Shown piece after piece: positions 18,742-28,054 of a stretch of 64,000 bases of DNA (the first letter of the stretch is position 1; each line of letters opens with the position of its first letter). The notes beneath the pieces were generated by a model. That model saw only the letters and a program-made list of their open reading frames with translations. It was not told the origin of the DNA and did no database searches. This stretch comes from Paenibacillus dendritiformis (GTDB lineage Bacteria; Bacillota; Bacilli; Paenibacillales; Paenibacillaceae), in the NCBI RefSeq assembly GCF_015845845.1, contig NZ_LDIG01000234.1, positions 1 to 64,000 of the forward strand, written 5' to 3'. Both the position numbers and the translations under genes were made by a program.

Positions 18742-20538
18742 TCATGTGACGCTAAGCGGTTCGAGATTCGCCCGCGGCCCGTTCCACAGTTCGATCCACT
18801 TCTTGATGGCGGATACCATAATGACGATGCCGAGCACCAGCATAATGATGGACAGCGCGGCGTTCAACACGCTGTACCCGGAAGCGGACGGGTTCAGATA
18901 CACGTTCTTGACCATCCAGTAACCGGCATAGTTGACCGTGACGAACAAATACGCGAGCGGAATGAGACAGGTCAGCATGTATCTCCGCTTATCCGCGATG
19001 TTCAGAATGACCGTCGCCCCGACAATGAGTCCGATCGATGCCATCAGCTGGTTGGAGACGCCGAACAGCGCCCAGACGGAGCCGATGTCGCCCGAGTAGA
19101 GCAAGTAGCCCCACATTAGACAGGCCAAGGCGCTGGCGAAGATGGAGCCGGGCACCCAATCGACCTGCTTCAGCGGCTTGTAGATATCGCCGAAGAAGTC
19201 TTGAATCAGATAGCGGGCCACCCGCGTGCCGGCGTCAATCGCCGTCAGAATGAAGACCGCCTCGAACATGATCACGAACTGGAAAAAGTAGGACGACAAG
19301 TGGCTGAACCACGGAATTTTAGTGAAAATGTACGTCATGCCGACGGCCAAGGTGACGGCTCCGCCGGTCCGCCCTTCGAGATCGAGGCCGATCTGCTGCG
19401 CCAGCTCCGGCAGATGCACGGTCGACATCCCGAGCGTCTTGAAGACTTCCGGCGCCGAATTAATCGCGAAATAATCGGCCGGCTGCAGCGCCGCCGCCGC
19501 AATTAGCGCCATAATTCCTACCAGCGATTCGACAAGCATCGCGCCGAAGCCGACCACCTTGATGTCGCTCCAGCGGTTAATCATCTTCGGCGTCGTGCCC
19601 GAGCCGACGAAGGCGTGGAAGCCGGATATGGCTCCGCAGGCGATCGTGATCGAGATGAACGGCCAGACCGGGCCGGCCAGTATCGGGCCGCCGCCGTTCA
19701 CGAACTCCGTGAAGGCCGGGAACGGGATCGCCGGGTTGATGATGAACACGCCGACGATAAGGGCGATGAAAACGCCGATTTTCATGAAGCTGCTCAAGTA
19801 GTCCCGCGGCGCCAGGAGCAGCCAGACGGGCAGGGCTGCCGCGAAGAACGCATAGATCGGCAGCAGGAGGGCAAGCGTCTTCGTATCCAGCGTCAGCCAG
19901 TCGCCCAGGACGGTGCCCTGAATGGAGGGCCCGAGGAAGACGCCGGCCATGAGCAGAATGAAGCCGATGGTGGACGCAAGCTTCAGATTCCCTGTCTTCT
20001 TGTAGAACAAGCCGACGCCCATCGCGATCGGAATCGTAATCCCGACGGCGAAGGTGCCCCATGGGTTATGCTCCAACGCGTGGAGCACGACCATCGACAG
20101 TCCGGCCATCGTGATCGTAATGATGAAGAGCATCGCCAGACCGGTACAGAAGCCGGCTACCGGGCCGAGCTCGTCCTTCGCGACCTCGGAGAGCGACTTG
20201 CCCTGTTTGCGCATCGAGGCGAACAAGACGACGGCATCATGCACCGCGCCGCCGATGACCGCGCCGATAAGCAGCCACAGCAGGCCGGGCAAGTATCCGA
20301 ACTGCGCCGCCAGTATCGGGCCGACGAGCGGCCCGGCCGCCGCGATCGCGGCGAAATGGTGGCCGAAGGTGACCCACTTGTTGGTCGGGACATAATCTTT
20401 GCCGTCATTCAGTTCATGGGCCGGGGTCGGCTTGGAATCGTCCAGCTTCAGCACTTTGGCCGCCATGAACGTTCCGTACAGCCGGTACGCGATCATCAGG
20501 ATGCATATCGATCCGATTACAATCGTTACCGCATTCAT
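18742..20538 (-). CDS. cstA: CstA/BtsT-type peptide or pyruvate transporter
   Basis: The 598-residue polytopic membrane protein (about 16-18 hydrophobic segments) matches CstA in length and in signatures such as TNKWVTFGHHFAAIAAAGPLVGP and FHAFVGSGTTPKMI. Family members import peptides or pyruvate when preferred carbon is scarce; E. coli BtsT is a pyruvate/H+ symporter. The ATG at 20538 follows AGGGAG. The gene lies just downstream of a LytS/LytT-type two-component system on the same strand. That is the arrangement expected if the kinase senses extracellular pyruvate or another carbon signal and induces the carrier. The substrate is inferred. Confidence 0.93.
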   Translation of the reverse strand: MNAVTIVIGSICILMIAYRLYGTFMAAKVLKLDDSKPTPAHELNDGKDYVPTNKWVTFGHHFAAIAAAGPLVGPILAAQFGYLPGLLWLLIGAVIGGAVHDAVVLFASMRKQGKSLSEVAKDELGPVAGFCTGLAMLFIITITMAGLSMVVLHALEHNPWGTFAVGITIPIAMGVGLFYKKTGNLKLASTIGFILLMAGVFLGPSIQGTVLGDWLTLDTKTLALLLPIYAFFAAALPVWLLLAPRDYLSSFMKIGVFIALIVGVFIINPAIPFPAFTEFVNGGGPILAGPVWPFISITIACGAISGFHAFVGSGTTPKMINRWSDIKVVGFGAMLVESLVGIMALIAAAALQPADYFAINSAPEVFKTLGMSTVHLPELAQQIGLDLEGRTGGAVTLAVGMTYIFTKIPWFSHLSSYFFQFVIMFEAVFILTAIDAGTRVARYLIQDFFGDIYKPLKQVDWVPGSIFASALACLMWGYLLYSGDIGSVWALFGVSNQLMASIGLIVGATVILNIADKRRYMLTCLIPLAYLFVTVNYAGYWMVKNVYLNPSASGYSVLNAALSIIMLVLGIVIMVSAIKKWIELWNGPRANLEPLSVT

Positions 20539-20736
20539 GTGTACCACTCCCTGCAATCGTTTTGGAGTCATCATACAATATGAAAGCTTCCCTGCTTCGT
20601 TTTCATGACAGAATGCGAGAGATGCCGATTCAACTGCAAAAAGGACCCTTCGAAATGCAAGCGATTACGCCCCTCGCCCGGACGCCGCCAGCGCCTCCGG
20701 GAAAGCCCGATCCGGCTTCGGCCGAATCTTCTGGCT

Positions 20737-21492
20737 TCATGATATCCCGAGCAGCTGCTTCAATTCCTTCATATAGGTACGGCTGACCGGAATGCGGGAT
20801 CCATCCTGCATTCGAAGATGGCAGGTCGAATGGAACCACGGCTGAATCTCCACGATCCGATCCAGGTGGACGAGGAACGCCCGGTGGACGCGGACGATGC
20901 AAGGATGATTCAGCTTCCGCTCCAGTTGGGTCAGCGATTCGCCGACCTTGTATTTCCGCTCCGCCGTCGCGATGACCGTCTTCCCCTCTTCGAACCCAAG
21001 GTAGACGATATCGTTGACATGCAGCACGATAATCCGCTCGTCAACCGTGATGGCCAGACGCTCCTGCCGCTCCCGCTCCGCCATCCCGCCCCGGGCGGCG
21101 GGCGATGCCGATGCCGGATAGGTCTCCCGCTCGTGGAGACGAAGCAGCTTGCGGATCGTCTGCTGCACCCGCTGCTCGTCGAACGGCTTCAATATATAGT
21201 CGGCGGCGTTCAGCTCGAACGCCTTCAGCGCAAATTCATCATATGCGGTAGCGAACACGACATCGGGCGGCGTCTCCAGTTCCCGAAGCCGGCCGGCGAT
21301 ATCGAGCCCGCTCTCTTCCTGCAGCTCAATATCGAGGAAGACCACATCCGGCTGCGCCGCAGCGACTCCCGCCAAGGCATCCTCCACCGCATCCGCTTCG
21401 CCGACCACCTCCACCTGCCTCGTCCTTCTCAGCAAATAAATCAGCTCGTCTCTTGCCAACGGCTCGTCATCGACGACAAAGGCCTTCAGCAT
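20737..21492 (-). CDS. LytTR-type response regulator
   Basis: The receiver domain (residues ~1-120) has the acidic pair in VVDDEPLAR, the phosphoacceptor Asp in DVVFLDIELQEESG and the Lys in ILKPFDEQ. A proline/alanine linker leads to a C-terminal LytTR DNA-binding domain (about 145-250, RIIVLHVNDIVYLGFEEGKT and VRVHRAFLVHLDRI). The ATG at 21492 lies inside the end of the kinase gene, 6 nt behind GGAGGG, so the pair is translationally coupled. It likely activates cstA, the next gene, in the manner of BtsR or LytT. Confidence 0.93.
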   Translation of the reverse strand: MLKAFVVDDEPLARDELIYLLRRTRQVEVVGEADAVEDALAGVAAAQPDVVFLDIELQEESGLDIAGRLRELETPPDVVFATAYDEFALKAFELNAADYILKPFDEQRVQQTIRKLLRLHERETYPASASPAARGGMAERERQERLAITVDERIIVLHVNDIVYLGFEEGKTVIATAERKYKVGESLTQLERKLNHPCIVRVHRAFLVHLDRIVEIQPWFHSTCHLRMQDGSRIPVSRTYMKELKQLLGIS

Positions 21493-23255
21493 GACGCTTC
21501 CCTCCATTCATGGAACTGAATCGGCACGGCGATCATCACGGTCGTCCCCTGCCCAGGCTCGCTGTCGATCCGGAAGGACGCCTGCTTCCCGTATATCTCG
21601 GCCATCCGCTGCCGGATGTTGTACAGCGCCGTTCCGGTGCCCTCCGCCGAATCGACGGCCTGCTTGCCAAGCGTCCCCTGGATGTCCTTCGGTATGCCTT
21701 GGCCGTTGTCCCGGGTCAGCAGAATCATCCGATCGCCTTCCCGGTACGCTTGCAAGGTCACGCTCCCGCAGGGCAGAGCCGCGCCGCGGGGGAAGGCATG
21801 GCGCACCGCGTTCTCGACGAGAGGCTGAAGCGTGAACGGCGGCACGAGCACATCCTCCAGCTCCGGATCGATATCCGTCGAGACGGTATACTTGTCCGGG
21901 AAGCGGGCCTGCTCCAGGGACAAATACGCTTCCACATGCTCCAATTCTTTGTGCAGCGGGATGAGCATCGTCCGTGCGCCCTGCAGATTGCTGCGGAAAA
22001 AGATGCTGAGCTGCTGCAGCAGATCGCGGGCCTTCTCCGGATCGGTCCGGCACAGCACCGAGATCGTGTTGAAGGCGTTGAAGAGGAAGTGCGGATGAAT
22101 CTGGGCCTGGAGCGCCTTGATCTCCGCATCGCGAAGCAGCTTGCTCTGCAGCTCCGCCTCGGCCAGCTCCAATTGGGTGGAAAAGAGCTTGCTCAGCCCT
22201 TCCCCCAGCTCCTGCTCAACCTGATCGAGCTGCGAGGCGCGGGCGAAATACAGCTTCAAGGTGCCCACGGTCCGGTGATGCGCCTTGAGCGGCAGCACAA
22301 GTGCAGCCTGGAGGACGCAATCCGGATTGAGGCAGTGGATCTCCTCCCGCGATCTCGCCATATGAATCCGCCCTTCCTTCAGCACGGTTTGCGTCAACTG
22401 GGTCGAGATGGGCTGGAGCGGCACATGATGATCGGAGCCTGCTCCGACATGGGCCAGTATCTGATGCTCATTCGTAATCGAGATCGCATCGGCATTGGTC
22501 TCCTTTAATATAATAAGGGCCGCCTCCCGGCAGGAATGGGCATTCAAGCCTTGGCGGAAATAAGGCAGCGTCTGATCCGCGATGTAGAGCGCCTGATGGG
22601 TCTGCAGGGCACGGGTCCGTTCCTCCTCCTGGAATATCGACTGGATAATCAGCATGAAGAGCAGCGTGCCGAAGCCGTTCACGACAATCATGGGCACGCT
22701 GATCATTTTGACCAACTCCAGCGCATGGGGCCAGGGCTCGGCCGCCAGCAGTATGATGCCCATCTGCGCGGCCTCCATCAATATGCCGATAAGGGCTGCA
22801 TGCCAGGCGGCGTAACGGTTCTGAACGCGGAAGCGCTTACCGATCAGGCCGGTGACCATCCCGGCGAGTATCGTCGAGATGCCGCAGGCGAAGGCGGTGT
22901 ACCCGCCGAGCATCAGCCGGTGAATGCCCGCGAGCAGGCCGACGCCTGTACCGACCAGAGGCCCGCCGAGCAGCCCGCCTATGGCCACCCCCATGATGCG
23001 CGTGTTGGCGAGCGCGCTGCCGCTTTCGACGCCGGCGTTCCAGGCTTGGGTCGAGATGAGATTGTCATGAATCTGGACGGCGGTATAATTGCTTACGATT
23101 CCGAATGCGCCGAAGACGACGATCAGCATCAGCTTCTCGGCAATGCCATGCTCGTTCTGGATGATCTGCCGGAATGACTTCATCCGCGACAGCACAAACG
23201 CGATAATCAGCAATATACCGACCCGCTCCAGCATTAACGGAAGCAGGTGAACCAT
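21486..23255 (-). CDS. LytS/BtsS-type sensor histidine kinase
   Basis: The ~589-residue membrane kinase has a 5TM-Lyt sensor domain (residues ~1-190, NTRIMGVAIGGLLGGPLVGTG). A GAF domain (about 215-350) follows, then the LytS-type phosphorylation region IHPHFLFNAFNTI with the acceptor His (about 390). A HATPase domain ends it (ENAVRHAF, DNGQGIP, GTGTALYNIRQRM). It overlaps its response regulator gene by 7 nt, and the regulator is followed by cstA. Related systems sense pyruvate (E. coli BtsSR, Bacillus LytST). GTG at 23264 is a possible alternative start. Confidence 0.93.
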   Translation of the reverse strand: MVHLLPLMLERVGILLIIAFVLSRMKSFRQIIQNEHGIAEKLMLIVVFGAFGIVSNYTAVQIHDNLISTQAWNAGVESGSALANTRIMGVAIGGLLGGPLVGTGVGLLAGIHRLMLGGYTAFACGISTILAGMVTGLIGKRFRVQNRYAAWHAALIGILMEAAQMGIILLAAEPWPHALELVKMISVPMIVVNGFGTLLFMLIIQSIFQEEERTRALQTHQALYIADQTLPYFRQGLNAHSCREAALIILKETNADAISITNEHQILAHVGAGSDHHVPLQPISTQLTQTVLKEGRIHMARSREEIHCLNPDCVLQAALVLPLKAHHRTVGTLKLYFARASQLDQVEQELGEGLSKLFSTQLELAEAELQSKLLRDAEIKALQAQIHPHFLFNAFNTISVLCRTDPEKARDLLQQLSIFFRSNLQGARTMLIPLHKELEHVEAYLSLEQARFPDKYTVSTDIDPELEDVLVPPFTLQPLVENAVRHAFPRGAALPCGSVTLQAYREGDRMILLTRDNGQGIPKDIQGTLGKQAVDSAEGTGTALYNIRQRMAEIYGKQASFRIDSEPGQGTTVMIAVPIQFHEWREASC

Positions 23256-23342
23256 GGGCCTCACCTTCTCTTATGATGATTGTGCTTCTATTATACCTGA
23301 GAACCGGCCATAGACGACGGAGAAACATGTTTCCAGGCACGC

Positions 23343-23376
23343 AAAAAAAGCCGGCCCCGAGGAGCGGGAACCGGCT
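23343..23376 (-). terminator. Terminator after argS
   Basis: AGCCGGTTCCCG and CGGGGCCGGCT pair on the minus strand and are followed by TTTTTTT, 28 nt behind the argS stop. Confidence 0.92.
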
Positions 23377-23404
23377 CAACTGCGTTATATGATTCGTCTC
23401 TGCC

Positions 23405-25084
23405 TTACATCCGTTCCGGAGCGGAGACGCCGACGAGACGGAGCACATTGGCCAGCACGGTGCGCACTGCGCCCAGCAAGGCCAGGCGGGCCTGGGTCTG
23501 CTCCGCATCCTCGGTAATGACGCGCTCCGCCTTGTAGTAGCTGTGGAAGAGAGACGCCAATTCATAGACATAGCGGATAAGGCGGTGCGGCGCATAATCG
23601 CGCGCGGCGACCGCAATCTCCTCCGGCAGCTCGCCCATCTTGCGAAGCAGGTCGTACTCATGCTCCGCGGTCAGCTTCGCCAGTTGAAGCTCCGCCAGCG
23701 GCTTCCGCGCGATTCCCTGCTCTTCCGCCTGGCGGAAGATGCTGCAAATCCGCGCGTACGCATATTGCACATAGTAGACCGGATTCTCATTGGAGGTCGA
23801 GATCGCCAGATCCATGTCGAAATCGAGATGCGAGTCCATGGAACGCATCGTGAAGAAATAGCGGATGGCGTCGACGCCGACCTCGTCCATCAGATCCTGC
23901 ATCGTCACGGCTTTGCCCGTGCGCTTGGACATCTTCACCTTCTCGCCGTCCTGATACAGGCTGACCATCTGGGCGATCAGCACGATAAGCTTGTCCGGAT
24001 CGTTGCCGAGCGCTTCCATGGCGGCCTTCATCCGCGGGATATAACCGTGGTGGTCCGCTCCCCAAATGTTGATGATCTTATCGTAGCCGCGGTTATACTT
24101 GTCCATATGATAGGCTACATCCGGCGTCAAATACGTGTAGGAGCCGTCATTTTTGATCAGCACGCGATCTTTGTCGTCGCCGAATTCGGTCGTGCGCAGC
24201 CATGTCGCGCCTTCATGCTCGTACACCTTGCCGCGCGCCTTCAACGCATCCAGCGCCTTGATCACTTCCCCGTTCTCATACAGCGAGGTCTCGCTGAACC
24301 AGATGTCGAATGGCACGCCGAAGCGGCCCAGATCGCGCTTGATCTTGTCCAGCTCCTTCTCCAGGCCATAGCTGCGGAAGAACGCCAGCCGCTCTTCATC
24401 CGGCAGGTTCAGCAGCCGATCGCCTTCCTTCTCGGCCAGCTCCTGCGCGAATCCCTTGATATCTTCGCCGTAATAGCCGTCCTCCGGCATCTCCGCTTCC
24501 TGTCCAAGCGCCTGCTTGTACCGGCATTCGATCGACTTCGCCAGATTATTGACCTGATTGCCTGCATCATTAATGTAATACTCGCGCGTCATCTCATAGC
24601 CGGCGAAATCCAGCAGATTGCAGAGCGCGTCGCCGACGGCCGCTCCCCGGGCATGGCCCAGGTGAAGGCTCCCCGTCGGATTGGCGCTGACGAACTCCAC
24701 CTGGATGCGCTGTCCGGCGCCGATGCCGATGCGCCCGTAATTATCGCCCTGCTCGCTGACTTCGCGGATCACATCATAGAGATAGGACCGATCCATCCGG
24801 AAGTTGATGAAGCCCGGGCCTGCGATCTCCGCGCTCTGGATCGAAGCCGCCGCCAGATCCAGATGCTCCACGATAGCCTCCGCGATCTGGCGCGGATTGC
24901 GCTTGGCGATGCGGGTCAACTGCATGGCCGCGTTCGTCGCCAGGTCGCCGTGCGACTTGTCCTTCGGCACCTCGATGACGAAGGGCGGAAGCTCCGATTG
25001 CTGCGCCAGTCCGGCCTTGACGACCGCTTGCTCAATCGCCGCTTTGACAGACTCGTTCACTTTTTCCATTACACTCATGCTCAT
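23405..25084 (-). CDS. argS: Arginyl-tRNA synthetase
   Basis: This class I synthetase of 559 residues has the HIGH motif in [15 protein letters not shown], the KMSK loop in [15 protein letters not shown] and the C-terminal DALR anticodon-binding domain ([20 protein letters not shown]). The start is the ATG at 25084, 6 nt behind AGGAGGAGC; a longer frame to 25216 overlaps the upstream gene. The DUF1934/YwiB-like gene directly upstream is its usual Bacillus neighbour, and the 22-nt gap suggests one transcript. Confidence 0.97.
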   Translation of the reverse strand: MSMSVMEKVNESVKAAIEQAVVKAGLAQQSELPPFVIEVPKDKSHGDLATNAAMQLTRIAKRNPRQIAEAIVEHLDLAAASIQSAEIAGPGFINFRMDRSYLYDVIREVSEQGDNYGRIGIGAGQRIQVEFVSANPTGSLHLGHARGAAVGDALCNLLDFAGYEMTREYYINDAGNQVNNLAKSIECRYKQALGQEAEMPEDGYYGEDIKGFAQELAEKEGDRLLNLPDEERLAFFRSYGLEKELDKIKRDLGRFGVPFDIWFSETSLYENGEVIKALDALKARGKVYEHEGATWLRTTEFGDDKDRVLIKNDGSYTYLTPDVAYHMDKYNRGYDKIINIWGADHHGYIPRMKAAMEALGNDPDKLIVLIAQMVSLYQDGEKVKMSKRTGKAVTMQDLMDEVGVDAIRYFFTMRSMDSHLDFDMDLAISTSNENPVYYVQYAYARICSIFRQAEEQGIARKPLAELQLAKLTAEHEYDLLRKMGELPEEIAVAARDYAPHRLIRYVYELASLFHSYYKAERVITEDAEQTQARLALLGAVRTVLANVLRLVGVSAPERM

Positions 25085-25106
25085 GTAACCTGCTCCTCCT
25101 AATGGT

Positions 25107-25598
25107 TCAGCGGGCTTCCGCCCGTATCTGTAGTTGAAAATAACCGGCTCGCTCTTCTTCCATATATAGCGTATAGGACCATGACGCCGTCCACGCGCGC
25201 AGCCTTCCCGCTTCATCCTGTTCGTATACGGGCGGCTTCCAGTCCGATGTCTCCGTAACGACGGAGAACCGCATGCCGCTTACCTGATAATAGCCAATGC
25301 CCCGCCCGTCCTTGACGAAGGACAGCTCCGAGTTCACCCCGCCCCGGCGCATCAGCTTGCCGCCATGCTCGCCGGCCTTGAAGGTGACGGAGGTCACCAG
25401 CGGGTCTCCCCCGGGATGTCCGGATGCTTCAGGCCCGGCCGGATGCTCCATATCGGAAGCCGATTCCTTGTACAGCAGATAGAAGCTGCTTCCTTTCCGG
25501 TACAGCTCGCCATCCGCATGGAGAAAGGTAACCTCGCCATCCTGCCGGCTCTCTATGGCGATGCGGACGCGCTCGGCTCCTGTGTGGTTATTGCTCAT
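25107..25598 (-). CDS. ywiB: DUF1934 family beta-barrel protein (YwiB-like)
   Basis: The ~163-residue protein matches the lipocalin-like DUF1934/YwiB family in length, position upstream of argS and beta-strand pattern. Landmarks are [40 protein letters not shown] and [11 protein letters not shown]. The biochemical function is unknown. The preferred start is [10 protein letters not shown] (25598), 10 nt behind GAGG; an upstream ATG at 25613 is possible. A 15-residue glycine/proline-rich insert (around [15 protein letters not shown]) looks strain-specific. Confidence 0.85.
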   Translation of the reverse strand: MSNNHTGAERVRIAIESRQDGEVTFLHADGELYRKGSSFYLLYKESASDMEHPAGPEASGHPGGDPLVTSVTFKAGEHGGKLMRRGGVNSELSFVKDGRGIGYYQVSGMRFSVVTETSDWKPPVYEQDEAGRLRAWTASWSYTLYMEEERAGYFQLQIRAEAR

Positions 25599-26205
25599 CG
25601 AATTCAACCTCAATCCCTGATGTGCATCCTGTTCATCTTATCACTTCATTATCCGGTATGCGTGCATCTTTTGCAACATGGAATGAGACGGCTTCTTCAT
25701 TCGCAGCGAGGCGTTCGAACGGCATTATCCAGCCTGGTCCGTACCGGCGTATTTCGTGCGCTGTGCCTGAACCATACCTAACGACGACGGTCACACTGAC
25801 GGAGTTGCCTGCCGGTTCCTAATCTAGCTGTCTTGGGATATCCATGCCGTCGCCCTCGATTAATCCGGCACGAAGAAGAAAGGAGCCTCCCGCACTTACC
25901 AAGGAACCTATGAGGTCAATGCGCGCTGGCCACTCTACGTTCCACTGCCTGGCGTATCATCGGGCAAGAAAGCCTGTGCGAGAACGACGCGATGACTAAG
26001 ATCCATTAGATTGTTACCATAAAACTTCAATATAGGGTAAAAAATTATAATCTAACACAAGAAACCATAGCTTGAAAATAGCTCGTTGAAGGCTCACGGA
26101 TTCAAGTATCGTTAAAATAACCACCAGCTTCTATTTGCGCAAGCAAAGCAGGTGTAATACAGTTATAGTGTATTGATTTTCTAAAAAAGGAGAGGAGTGG
26201 TTTAA
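25599..26205 (+). other. Intergenic region, ~590 bp, AT-rich on its right half
   Basis: I see no tRNA, riboswitch or intact gene. A short open stretch at about 25880-25995 (GTYEVNARW, ending near 25995) could be a gene scrap but cannot be identified. From about 26000 the base composition drops sharply in GC, which continues through the next gene and suggests acquired DNA. Confidence 0.4.
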
Positions 26206-26533
26206 TTGAGGAAAGCGGCAATACCTTATATTGTGCTTGCCATCATGGTAGGAGCTACTCTTTTTCTCCATGTGATTGGCAGTGATAATATAATTAAGGA
26301 AATTGCTTTTTCCAGTATAATTCTTTATCTGTGCATTATAATACTTGCCTTAAGGAAAAAGCACAGTAATAAACAACATGTATCGAGAATTCCAATTTTA
26401 CTCGTCTTCATTTTAGGATTAATTTTTCATTTCCATTTTCTCTGGGAATGAACGGCTTAAAGATATCGTTTTAGCGTGTTCATTTTTCTTTGTCGCCATA
26501 TTTGTGATCAGGCATTTGACAAAGAAGACATGA
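26206..26533 (+). pseudogene. Small low-GC membrane protein, probably frameshifted
   Basis: The open frame (TTG start, strong AGGAGAGGAG upstream) encodes 81 residues with three hydrophobic segments, ending FHFHFLWE. The next frame continues without a gap as SGNERLKDIV and a fourth hydrophobic segment LACSFFFVAIFVIRHL, then KKT and a stop at 26531. The most economical reading is a ~107-residue, four-segment membrane protein split by a one-base change near 26447. No family is recognised. The GC content is well below that of its surroundings, so horizontal origin is likely. The shorter product could still be made. Confidence 0.6.
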
Positions 26534-26639
26534 TCAACAAAAGATCAAAAACCTTTTCATCCTTTCCAGACATGCCTTCGAGGTGGAGCACACGGCGACT
26601 TCACCTTCAACTTCCCATTCTCAAGGCAGATTTCTCCCT

Positions 26640-26870
26640 TATATTCGAGTAACGCCCGATGTATCCGAGCCGTTGCTTGACGTTGCCCTTCTGTTTCGGC
26701 GCATGCACATAGAAGCCGCCCCATTCTCCGAGCAGGCCTTCTGTATTCACGACGGCACTTGATTTTTCTCTTGCTCGCTTAGCTTCCGGCGAATCCGTTC
26801 TATCACGACCATCTGCCAGTGCTTTCGAAGCATCTCGAATGGTAGTGAACCGCAAGCTCAATCCTGATTC
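26640..26870 (-). pseudogene. IS91-family transposase remnant
   Basis: Two minus-strand frames together give conserved pieces of the Y2 rolling-circle transposase. One frame holds LPFEMLRKHWQMVVIERIRR and then LSEQEKNQV; the other holds FYVHAPKQKGNV and LGYIGRY. Frameshifts and missing ends show it is dead. Only ~75 codons of a ~400-codon gene remain. The identification rests on recalled family motifs, and I could not see element ends. Confidence 0.65.
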
Positions 26871-26962
26871 ACCTCTCGACACACGAGTTATATATAGACT
26901 ACCTGGCCGGATCTCCCTCCGAGGAGATTCGTTTTTTCTTTTTATTGGACAATATTCCTTTT

Positions 26963-26987
26963 GTTTCATAATCGCGCAGGCGGGTAA
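26963..26987 (+). promoter_or_regulatory. Possible sigma-B-like promoter of the KGG gene
   Basis: GTTTCA (26963-26968) and GGGTAA (26982-26987) are 13 nt apart, close to the sigma-B consensus GTTTnn-N12-15-GGGwAw, 50 nt before the start codon. Many Paenibacillus lack a classical sigB, so another stress or spore sigma factor may use it. Confidence 0.45.
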
Positions 26988-27038
26988 AACAATAATAGCT
27001 TCACCCGCAACTCAAAAACCTACAAGGAGTGATTCAGA

Positions 27039-27338
27039 ATGGCAAAAAACAACATGAGCCGTGAAGAAGCAGGACGGTTAGGTGGAGAGGCAACATCCCA
27101 AAGTCATGGCAAGGAGTTCTATCAAGAGATTGGGCAAAAGGGCGGCGAAGCCACCTCCCGCACTCACGACAAGGAGTTCTATCAGGAGATCGGCCACAAG
27201 GACGGCGAAGCCCGAGGCCATTCGGATAATGATGAGAACGGGAATAACCGCTCCAATGGCAATGACGGGAAGATGAGCCGCGAGGAAGCGGGACGCAAGG
27301 GCGGAGAGGCCCGCGCCCGGCAGCGGAATGACCGCTAG
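27039..27338 (+). CDS. KGG-repeat stress protein (GsiB-like)
   Basis: The 99-residue hydrophilic protein contains three KGG-type units: MSREEAGRLGGEATSQSHGK, then EFYQEIGQKGGEATSRTHDK, and a final MSREEAGRKGGEARARQ. A duplicated KEFYQEIG block and an Asn/Asp/Gly-rich linker (about 66-82) are also present. Such proteins (B. subtilis GsiB, E. coli YciG) are LEA-like, disordered and induced by general stress or found in spores. AAGGAG lies 8-9 nt before the ATG. The third KGG of the middle repeat is KDG. A terminator follows 54 nt downstream, so it is monocistronic. Confidence 0.92.
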   Translation: MAKNNMSREEAGRLGGEATSQSHGKEFYQEIGQKGGEATSRTHDKEFYQEIGHKDGEARGHSDNDENGNNRSNGNDGKMSREEAGRKGGEARARQRNDR

Positions 27339-27391
27339 ATGCTGAAGACATGCCGGTCTCCGGAAGGGACGCCGGCTTAGATAAGGAAAAT

Positions 27392-27424
27392 GAGGGGAGC
27401 TGCCTCCAGGGCGGCTCCTCTTTT
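27392..27424 (+). terminator. Terminator after the KGG gene
   Basis: GAGGGGAGCTGCC pairs with GGGCGGCTCCTC over a 4-nt loop and is followed by TTTT on the plus strand. Confidence 0.82.
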
Positions 27425-27661
27425 GGGGTTGTGTAAGCCCGATTTGCGCACCCTGTATATATGGAAAAGATATCGAAAACGAATAAAATATATATTTTTC
27501 ATATAGACGAACCAGTGATACGATGGCATCAACACGGTATTCGAGGCGGGGCCTTCGCCCCCTGTCCTGGCATCTTGGGTTGGATTGACGTTGCGGACGG
27601 CTGGGCGCCTCCTCACCGGAGGATGCGCCGGCCGGACTTATCCGACAGGAGTGTGATCTCG

Positions 27662-28054
27662 ATGAACAACCGATTGATTGAAGCGGCCGGGCACGGACAG
27701 ACGGATACCGTCACTGCGCTCATCCGGGAAGGGGCAGACATCAATGCCACGGACGCTTCAGGCCGGACTGCGATTCTGGCTGCCGTGCACGGGCGGCATA
27801 CGGGCACGGTCCGCGCGCTGATTGAACTCGGAGCCGACGTGAACAAGCAGGATCGGCGCCGCGACAACCCCCTCCTCCATGCAGGCGCGGAAGGGCTGCT
27901 CGACATGGTCCTCCTTCTGCTGGAGGCGGGCGCCGACACCCGCCGGACGAACCGGTTCGGCGGCACCGCGCTTATTCCGGCAGCCGAACGCGGCCATATC
28001 GCTGTACGGGCACCTCGACATCGCTGTTCCATATCCGCGTCAAGGACGGGATGA
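27662..28054 (+). pseudogene. Ankyrin-repeat protein, 3'-truncated at a deletion junction
   Basis: The ATG at 27662 follows AGGAG. The product starts MNNRLIEAAGHGQTDTVTAL and has three full ankyrin repeats (for example GADINATDASGRTAILAAVH and GADVNKQDRRRDNPLLHAGA). A fourth begins in the RFGGTALIPAAERGHIAV segment. Then the sequence stops resembling ankyrin, reads RAPRHRCSISASRTG out of frame with the next gene, and ends at 28054. Relatives continue for another ~80 residues with more repeats. The TGA overlaps the ATG of the amidohydrolase frame as ATGA. It could still yield a short 130-residue protein. Confidence 0.8.

Noticed and set aside
20575-20736. Possible CcpA cre site in front of cstA
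   Set aside because: TGAAAACGAAGCAG matches only the left half of the consensus; the right half has several mismatches.
23543-25102. 519-codon frame antisense to argS
   Set aside because: It is a shadow frame; argS on the other strand is unambiguous.
25820-26000. Search for a tRNA or riboswitch in the large gap behind the ywiB-like gene
   Set aside because: No cloverleaf, T-loop sequence or known aptamer core was found on either strand.
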